DNA of 64,000 nt from Seiridium cupressi (Eukaryota; Ascomycota; Sordariomycetes; Amphisphaeriales; Sporocadaceae), in assembly GCA_036674765.1 (NCBI GenBank), contig JARVKI010000105.1, forward strand, positions 1 to 64,000, written 5' to 3'. Position 1 is the stretch's first letter; every line of letters starts with the position of its first letter. The position numbers were made by a program, and so were the translations under genes. Below the pieces are notes generated by a model that ran no database searches, had not been told where the DNA came from, and saw only the letters and a program-made list of their open reading frames with translations. Below are positions 57,245 through 64,000 of this stretch, piece by piece.

Positions 57245-59215
57245 TGCGATTTCACCTCACAGTTGAACTCCGAGCTACGGAGTGTCATGGGAGAACTTCA
57301 AAGATTCTATGGAACTAATGATGCCGACGTTGTAAACATGACCTGTCAACTTAGAAGTATCTATAGATGCATCGGATATGAAGATGACATGGAAGAGCTA
57401 GACCAAATCTACCTACTTGAAGGTATGTCGGATATCGCTAGAATTCTCATGACAGCCCACAGCTAAATCTAGAGATACGAAAGCTACTCAATCTCGGGAG
57501 GTGCTCAATTGGCATACAGATAGTCTGTTCCTATCTCTCAAAGCTTCCCGAGGAACAACCGCCAACAGCAGCACAGATCGCTAGTACCCGACTGAAGCTC
57601 TTCGCAAGGCACTTGACGACCTAGGTCCAGCGACGGGACAGCTGACTGCAAAATTGCTTTCTTGGTCACGAAAAACGATTGTGAAGTGAACAGGCATGGA
57701 CGTCGACTGCTTGATTAAAACCATCGGATTTGGAACATTCTCGGACTGGGGAACGATATGCAAACAAGAGCCTTGCTCGAACAGCCGGCGGCAAGCGGGA
57801 CAATATTAGGCCGTCGAATTACTCCTAAAGAAGTTAGAAATGTGTAAAGTCAGCTTCAATTAGATCTTTCTACAAAAGTGTCGGATCTGGTAATGAGAAA
57901 GTGGTGAGCCTATTTATTGACTATGGTGTTGATATCGAAGTGTTGGACGAAACCAGAAGAACTGTTCTCCACAAAGCAGCCGAGCTCAGCGTCGAGAGCT
58001 TATTTAACCTCTTGCTTCTGAATTTCGACCTGTTGGATGCTATAGACAGTGAACAGAACACTCCACTCGATCTCGTATTGCAAAACAATCACGAGGGGGT
58101 TATCCGAGCAGTGATGATACATAACCTTGCAAATATGATTTTGGCGCAATGTCCAGGGCTTCACTTTAACAGCATACAGTTAAAGAACGAGATGTATCGA
58201 TATCTAGAGATTTTCGACCACTCAATCAACTTTGTGCTAAGTTTATTCCAGAGACATTCCTCGAGATTTAATCTCACCATAACTTTAGGCAGACGAAGAG
58301 ATCAGAAGTTTCAGCAGCTTCGTAGACCGTGGAGAAATGCCTCCACCAGTATCGCAGAGAGAGAACCCTAAGAAGACAGAGTTGCACTTCAATAATATAG
58401 ACAGTTTTAAGGACGCTCTAATGTCAGTGGACTTCTGTAAACACTCTGGCGCACGGGAAAAGGGCATCGAAGATATTTTCGACATCTCAGAAGAAGTTAA
58501 GTTGATTAAGGAGATTAAGGGCATCCGAGACGACCTCAACATCCTCCACAATTTGTTTAATCAGCAATGCCAGGTCGTGGAGGCATTCCGCCGGGTGACA
58601 GAATAAATTAAATTGCTGGAGATGACAAAGGCTATGGTGCGGCTCCATAACATTGTACAAAGAATGGATGACGATGCCAGACGGCCACATAAGTTGTAAG
58701 TACTCCCTGCGGGTCCCTGGCAAAGAAGAAAACCTTGCTAGTCATGTGAACTACCTTTTCACTACTAAAAAGTCCAATGCACTATAGCTTGAAGACCTGC
58801 TAGAGCTCAAGCGGAAACAGGCCAACATGGTTGAGGCTCGAATCACACGAATCCGAGGAAACACTATCACGGTGTACACTATAGTCACCATCGTATTCTT
58901 ACCGGCATCTTTCATGGCCGCCTTCTTGGCTCTGCCCATGGCGCAGTTCCCCTTTGTGGATGACATGTTTGAGCTTCAATGGGCCAGCAAATTGAGGGAC
59001 AAGTCAATTTGAGGAACTCAACACGCTCATCATTCCCCATCTGTTCCTCGTGGCCCCCTTCAAAGGATATAAAATGTTTCAACTCGCTTATAGTGATTGT
59101 GACCGTGGCCCTTGGAGTTCCTCTTGTTACCTTCGCACTTTAGGTAAACCCAATTCTTCGTCTCCTCAAGCTTCTCGGGTATGCCCTAACCAGATTCAAC
59201 CACGCACTCCGCTAG
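57245..59215 (+). pseudogene. Decayed ankyrin-repeat / CorA-like membrane protein gene
   Basis: Pieces of one fungal protein type can be followed in order on the plus strand. Ankyrin repeats lie at about 57895-58110 (LFIDYGVDIEVLDETRRTVLHKAAE, then DLLDAIDSEQNTPLDLVLQNNHEGV). A helical segment at about 58480-58680 contains an in-frame TAA (58604-58606) with the helix continuing beyond it (LLEMTKAMVRLHNIVQRMDD). A CorA-like C-terminus at about 58790-59010 reads LLELKRKQANMVEARI, then TVYTIVTIVFLPASFMAAFLAL. The last part matches the end of CorA-like Mg2+-transporter domains often fused to ankyrin repeats in filamentous fungi. Frames change between pieces more often than splice sites can explain, and stops interrupt them. 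It is probably a dead copy. Confidence 0.6.
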
Positions 59216-60026
59216 ATTAACATTATTGTTCTTAAAACTCTAAAGTTGTTATCCAAAGTTTTCTAGTCGATACTCAAGCACTTCCACGTCATTATTGCTA
59301 TGTCGGTAAGCTCTTTGCTTTATATAGTACTTAAATGGAGATTATGATAGCCGATCATTGAAGGCTACGGAAAGGAGAGTGGAGTAAGAGGAGATTGATT
59401 GGCGGGTGGCTGAGGAGGAGGGAGGAGCGAAGAGGAGATGAGGAAGAGGTCCAAGTTACAAAATGATGCTGCTTTTCTCTAATTCAGCCACAATCAATCA
59501 AAACATACGCAAAAGATATAAAGCAGCAGATCAAGTAGACTTGCGAAGATTCAGGCGAATATACTAATGCAGCCCTCATTTTCTAATATTGTTGAGAAGC
59601 AAGTGGTGCGTAGGATTGATACGATGAGACACTAGTACTGGGAACTGTCATAGTCTTGGGTTGGAGAAGACCGCCACGCTGACAGACTATGATGCCACCG
59701 GCGGAAGACCGTCTTTCGGACTGGGCGCCACTTCAATCACAATCGATTGCATGGTTGCAGATGAGTTGCCTGCGGGTTGAATCGCATATGAAAGTACCAA
59801 TTACTATTAATCCCAACGCTAGTATCTTTTTTCAATACGTTGGCTACCTCCACGCAAAGTTCATGTGCCTCAAAAAGTGGGATTGTAAGCTCTGGGCATC
59901 TCACGTGGTAGTCTAAGCTTAGCTGTCATCTGAGCCCAGTCGATATACTCGGAGCGCAAACCCATAAATGAATAAACGCGGATCATCCAGCAAGACCGCG
60001 AACTGCGTTGTTCCTTAAATTCTACG
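59216..60026. other. Spacer
   Basis: Contains a purine-rich stretch (59360-59450) and no supported gene. Confidence 0.45.
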
Positions 60027-60446
60027 ATGACTACAAGAAACCTCAACAGAACATGGAGGGATGTTGTTTGGGCTCAGTACGCGGCCGACCTCGAGGCAGA
60101 CATTCCATTTCCCGTGCGCTACCTGATTCACTCATCCCAGTGGAAGTGCGACATCATGATAACCATCCCTTCCAAGATCGAGTATCAAACCTTCCGTCGT
60201 GCTGTGCTAGATTTCGCTATCACGGTGCGCCCTCAAAGGCAGACGGAGCCTATATGGGAGGGAGAACACATCTCGGTCAGACCGCGCCGCCGGCCACCTT
60301 CTCTTGAGAACTCCAACGTCGAGGGTAGCAATCAGACGGGAGATCATGTCACGCGTCAGAGAAATTCTAGAGAGTCTGACTTGTCACGAAGCGAGGGCAA
60401 TGATGATGAGGGAAACGACGATACTATACCATTAGACACAGCCTGA
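60027..60446 (+). CDS. Small hypothetical protein
   Basis: ORF of 139 codons, MTTRNLNRTWRDVVWAQYAA onward. The first 90 residues look globular (FPVRYLIHSSQWKCDIMITI) and the rest is charged and low-complexity, ending DDEGNDDTIPLDTA. No family is recognised. The frame is open and its composition is protein-like, but it sits in a decayed region with no supporting neighbour, so it may be a remnant exon. Confidence 0.35.
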   Translation: MTTRNLNRTWRDVVWAQYAADLEADIPFPVRYLIHSSQWKCDIMITIPSKIEYQTFRRAVLDFAITVRPQRQTEPIWEGEHISVRPRRRPPSLENSNVEGSNQTGDHVTRQRNSRESDLSRSEGNDDEGNDDTIPLDTA

Positions 60447-61339
60447 AACAAAAGGCTTAATTGGAGCTTCTTTCCGAGGTTTCTTCCGTTCTTGAACGTC
60501 TGTTCAACATGTGATAGGTTTGGAAATAGTTGGTCCATTGAAAGTATCATATTGAATGCAATACCGGGACCTACCGCACCCAGCATAATGTACAATCTCT
60601 ATGTTCAACGCTGCCGAAGAGATGCTTTTGCAAATGAGTATGCCCCCAAACCAGATCTCTAAATGTGCATGGATCTCGATCGTATCCCATCTGTTCAGCT
60701 TCCTACTCTTTTACCGAAAGCTGTCATGTCTTGTGGCAAGCCAAGCGGCGTAAAACACTGAATGGTGCGTTATGTGTGGTGCCCGGTTAGGAGTTTGGGC
60801 GAACAGTTATTTGTAAGTGTCAGAATAAATTCACACCAGGGCTTGAGTTGCCGTCCACCGATAATAGACTTCCTTTCCCGAGCAATGAGCAATGTTTCAA
60901 ACGACGTTTATAAGCCGGCAGTAGACAGATAGTATGGCAAAACCCCACCAATCACTTAGTACAGAGATATAGGAGGTTGCAATTATTAACAGGGCTGTCA
61001 ACTTCGGATCAACAAATCCACTTCAAAATCGAAACATCCAGGGGCTCTAGCTTTGGGCCCATACACGACTACTATAAATAATCATGTCATCCCTATATCC
61101 GAATAAGACCCATCTAATTCAATTACGAATATCCAGTGCAATACTGTCATAATGTTCCATTGTACCCTTTGTAAATCCAGTGGCCCGTCCACTTAGCAAG
61201 ATAAAAAAAAAATTAGAAAAGGTAACATTCTTATAACGCCCATTATGACGCTGGTTTTATGTAAGTCACTTTTTCTATTCCCAGCTAACATACTTTAGTG
61301 CATTGTAACTATATGATGGTCGGCCTAAAATACTACTTT
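60447..61339. other. Spacer
   Basis: No supported gene; AT-rich near 61080-61260. Confidence 0.5.
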
Positions 61340-62170
61340 TGCTCAGCTTTTATTACTCGCATCGTGGCGTTAAGATTGAACTGCGCAATGTCGAGATTCG
61401 CTATGTGCTCTGTGACTTCCACGTCATCCCCGAAGCTGCTAGCTGAATTTCGATTCGACGTTGCCTGGTCTGATTGTAAGGGATGGGCTGAGGGTTCCTC
61501 GGTGCCCTATCTGCTGTCGAACTGGGAAGCCGTACTGGTGGTTAACTGCTCGTTCTCGTCAGCAGTAGCATTAGTTGAAGTGTTGATGACCGTTGTACCA
61601 AAAAGACGTATTAGCTTGGTAATGATGTTACGGTTTCAGCTAATTATTAGGTCTAATATCCTCCCACCAGCATCGGATCTGGCGATTGAGAAACCCAAGG
61701 ACAGAAAGATCCCCCCACAGTCTTTATCAGATAAGTCTGTGACTCCCTGGGCGAATGAGATGAGCGTTTCTGATGTTCTAGTACACCTCCTTGGATGAGT
61801 GGGACCATGTCTCCAGTATGTGACTGGAGACAGACCCGGATCAATATTTCGTGGGAAGCTTTGATGAGAAGGTCCGGGAAATTGCAGGCTGGCCATAGTT
61901 GTGGTGAATCAAAAGAGAGCAAGTGCTGGCCATGATGCCTAATAAGCTCAAGATCGATGGTTGTGACTGGTGAGATTATGCCTTGTTGTCTATGGCCACA
62001 TATGAATTGACCACATTTGACATGATGGCGAGTGCTCGCAACACTACCCCCGGTAAGGCAGACTTCGTGTCTTGGTACCTGTCCTTCTTCTTAACGACAT
62101 CCGGCGATCGGAGGAAGAATTGTATACCGCGGGCACTCTGATCTGTACATGTCATGGCCCGAACAACCAA
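61340..62170 (-). pseudogene. Decayed coding remnant of unknown family
   Basis: Protein-like segments follow each other on the minus strand in different frames. They include MSNVVNSYVAIDNKA (about 62020-61976), LWPACNFPDLLIKASHEILI (about 61905-61845), ISFAQGVTDLSDKDCGGIFL (about 61775-61716, another frame) and a C-terminal piece NTSTNATADENEQLTTSTAS at about 61580-61520. The last piece meets a TAG and then continues in frame to a stop near 61340 (ending LNATMRVIKAEQK). The open, acidic and Asn/Ser-rich nature of the last piece argues for real past coding. I cannot name the family, and some breaks may be introns. Confidence 0.35.
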
Positions 62171-62648
62171 GTTCTTGCAGTCTTCCTGGTATCCCTATAT
62201 TGATAGGAGTGTCTCAGATAAGCAAAATCGTGTGATCAGCCTTGCCTGAGGTGTTTAAATTCACAGCCTGTCAAGTCAGCGCGGGCTACCATCCCGTCCC
62301 TATCTGAATTCGAGCATTGCAGCGCTCGTTTGATTGTCTGTGCGGGACGACTCCCATCGTCGTTATCTTGACATTTACCAACCGCTAATTATAGGCTACA
62401 AGTGGGCTAAAATGGCCAGCTTTCAGCTGATGCGGGGTCACTGCCCTCTTATCCTGGCCTCTGGGCTGCGCCTTGCTTCTGTCTAACGAAGCCTAAAGAA
62501 GCCTAGCGAAGTAGAAAATACAAATTAACAACATCTTGATTTTCCCGCATTTCCATTCTGTTCGTTACGATAGATCATCCCTTAACAAAGTGTTCTGACT
62601 CATCTTCAGTTTCACACCCATTTACACGACACTAACTACTTTGTGCTA
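62171..62648. other. Divergent intergenic region
   Basis: Promoter region of the right-edge membrane protein. A short direct repeat (gaagcctaaagaagcctagcgaag) is seen near 62487-62510. No ORF. Confidence 0.5.
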
Positions 62649-64000
62649 TGGCGAGCCATTTTAAGCGACTTAGAACTCGCGGGCAAGATGATGACGATAC
62701 CGGGAGCGAACATCAGTTAGTCAACATGGACAGTTTAGCGGATGAGCAACGAGATACAACGACTGAGAATGACAATCTTGTATCTCAATCCGCTGAAGTA
62801 CCACGCAGCATTAACAAGTTGGGCCGACTCGGGCTTCAGACTGTGATCGTACTCGCTGTGACTCCGTTCCTTATTTTGGGGGTTCTCGTGTTTATTGCCT
62901 TTCTGTGGTTTGGGCCCAGCAACGACCCTACGTGGCATCGATTCATGATTAACGGCTGGACCACAAGAGCCGTCTCCGTCTCGTCCTTAGTTCTTCGTTT
63001 TACGATAAGTCTCCAGGCCGGATTTGGTGTTGCCATGCTTGCTGGCTTGGCTCTGGAACAAGACGGAGTACCTCTCTCGGACGCAGCCGCCATTGCCGCA
63101 CTTCGATCTGGCAATGCCAATCCACTATCCCTTGTCTTTCAGACTACCTTCAGGGCTCGCAAGCTGGGTCTCAATCACTCCATTTTAGCTATTTTACTTT
63201 TTACGACGACCAGCCTACTCCAGCTAATGTCAACCGCCCTGCTATCAGACTTGAAGCTCGGCACACTCTACGGCTTTCCGCAAACGAGCTCACTGCGCTA
63301 CGACTTTGAATACAACATGACGGCACTGGCCAACAAAAAAAGCTTTATGCCAATACAACCGCGGTCCACAACTTGGTCGAGAAATCCTACATTTTATCCT
63401 GTGTTTGGCGAAATGTCTTCCCCTATACCACCCCGCGACGACGTTGACGACACTGGTCTTCTTCTTCGAGCCTTTCTGCCGATGAGCGACAGCCAACAAC
63501 GCGAGACCGTTCGCAGCTACGCCGGAAAGGCATTCGTTCTCGATTCTCGAGTTGCCTGTCAGGCACCGCACCTGCAAAATCTTGAGATGTCCTGGGAACC
63601 AACAAGTGGTAGCATCTTCTCGATGAGCGGCGCTTGCACAAACACGACATCAATCCCGGGGCTTTTGACTCCAGGCTCTCCGGTGCCATTTGGGTGTGCT
63701 AGCTATTTTTACTCGAGCGGCTGCACGATCTGTCAGCTGCAAAGCAGTGGATCGAAGTCTAACATCTCTGCTGGGGTTCTACAAAGCGTCTTCTCGGACA
63801 GCTCACTATATCAGACCTATCCCCAGAATACGCTTGCCACCACGGGAATCTTCGGAGCGGCGTACTTGGTGTTCAATTGGTCTATGAGTGGCGACCAAAT
63901 CACGTGGATAATCCACAACGCGGACCAACCGCTCACGCCAGCGTTTCACCACACATCGGGAGCCTGGAGTATATGGAATGTCCCTAACGCGAGCGACTCG
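62649..64000 (+). CDS. Uncharacterised fungal membrane protein (3' end beyond window)
   Basis: Open frame from the ATG at 62649 to the window edge, 450 codons without a stop. The N-terminus is hydrophilic and acidic (QDDDDTGSEH). A membrane helix (TVIVLAVTPFLILGVLVFIAFLWF) follows at about 74-97. Next comes WHRFMINGWTTRAVSVSSLVLRF..LQAGFGVAMLAGLALE with a second hydrophobic stretch, then a third (HSILAILLFTTTSLLQLMSTAL). A large extracellular-type region with several NxS/T sites and paired Cys (CTNTTS, CASYFYSSGCTIC) follows. Such proteins are frequent in Fusarium-like and related fungi and usually end with another helix, here outside the window. No function can be given. No intron is seen in this part. 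Confidence 0.75.

Overview
The window looks like nuclear DNA of a filamentous ascomycete (Pezizomycotina). Genes lie on both strands and are split by short introns, mostly 50-100 nt, with GT...AG ends and CTAAC-like branch sites. Gene families restricted to or expanded in filamentous fungi are present: LysM proteins, UstYa-like DUF3328 proteins, a GH55 glucanase, DUF3433 membrane proteins and F-box/2EXR proteins. The first 2.85 kb is extremely AT-rich and has almost no CpA or TpG, the footprint of repeat-induced point mutation (RIP). I cannot fix the genus.

Layout. (1) 1-2850 is a RIP-degraded repeat block. (2) 2850-14 kb is a gene graveyard: a broken PD-(D/E)XK-like (DUF7924-type) gene, a LysM gene broken by a stop and a frameshift and joined to a tRNA-like 3' half, a UstYa-like gene lacking its centre, and the first 54 codons of a carboxylesterase. 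Two intact ORFs sit among them, an unknown protein at 7.7-8.8 kb and a 2EXR/F-box-like protein at 12.1 kb. (3) 14.4-24.6 kb is gene-dense: a zincin fused to a membrane anchor, a GH55 exo-beta-1,3-glucanase, TOM22 and an Nha1-type Na+/H+ antiporter. The last two are core housekeeping genes. (4) 24.6-45.5 kb alternates long gene-poor spacers with an F-box protein, a four-exon DUF3433 membrane protein, a small coiled-coil protein with a C-terminal membrane anchor, an SDR, a PhyH dioxygenase, a PAP2/Aur1-like membrane protein, a complete UstYa-like gene and an APH-fold kinase. (5) 46.3-48.9 kb holds two divergently transcribed secreted proteins that share one uncharacterised repeat-like domain. 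(6) 50.3-56.3 kb holds a GH1 beta-glucosidase, an F-box protein and an unknown coiled-coil protein. (7) 57-62.6 kb is a second decayed zone with an ankyrin/CorA-like pseudogene and other remnants. The window ends inside a large membrane-protein gene.

No single pathway joins the genes. TOM22 serves mitochondrial protein import. Nha1 serves cation and pH homeostasis. GH55 and GH1 together would take beta-glucans to glucose, although they are 33 kb apart. The SDR, PhyH and UstYa-like genes are types common in secondary-metabolite loci, but no backbone enzyme or repetitive RiPP precursor was found. The most original signals are the divergent pair of paralogous secreted proteins, one with a dibasic (Kex2-type) site between two domains, and the HELCH-motif zincin with C-terminal membrane helices.

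All exon boundaries were inferred by eye from splice consensus and reading frame. No database search was possible.
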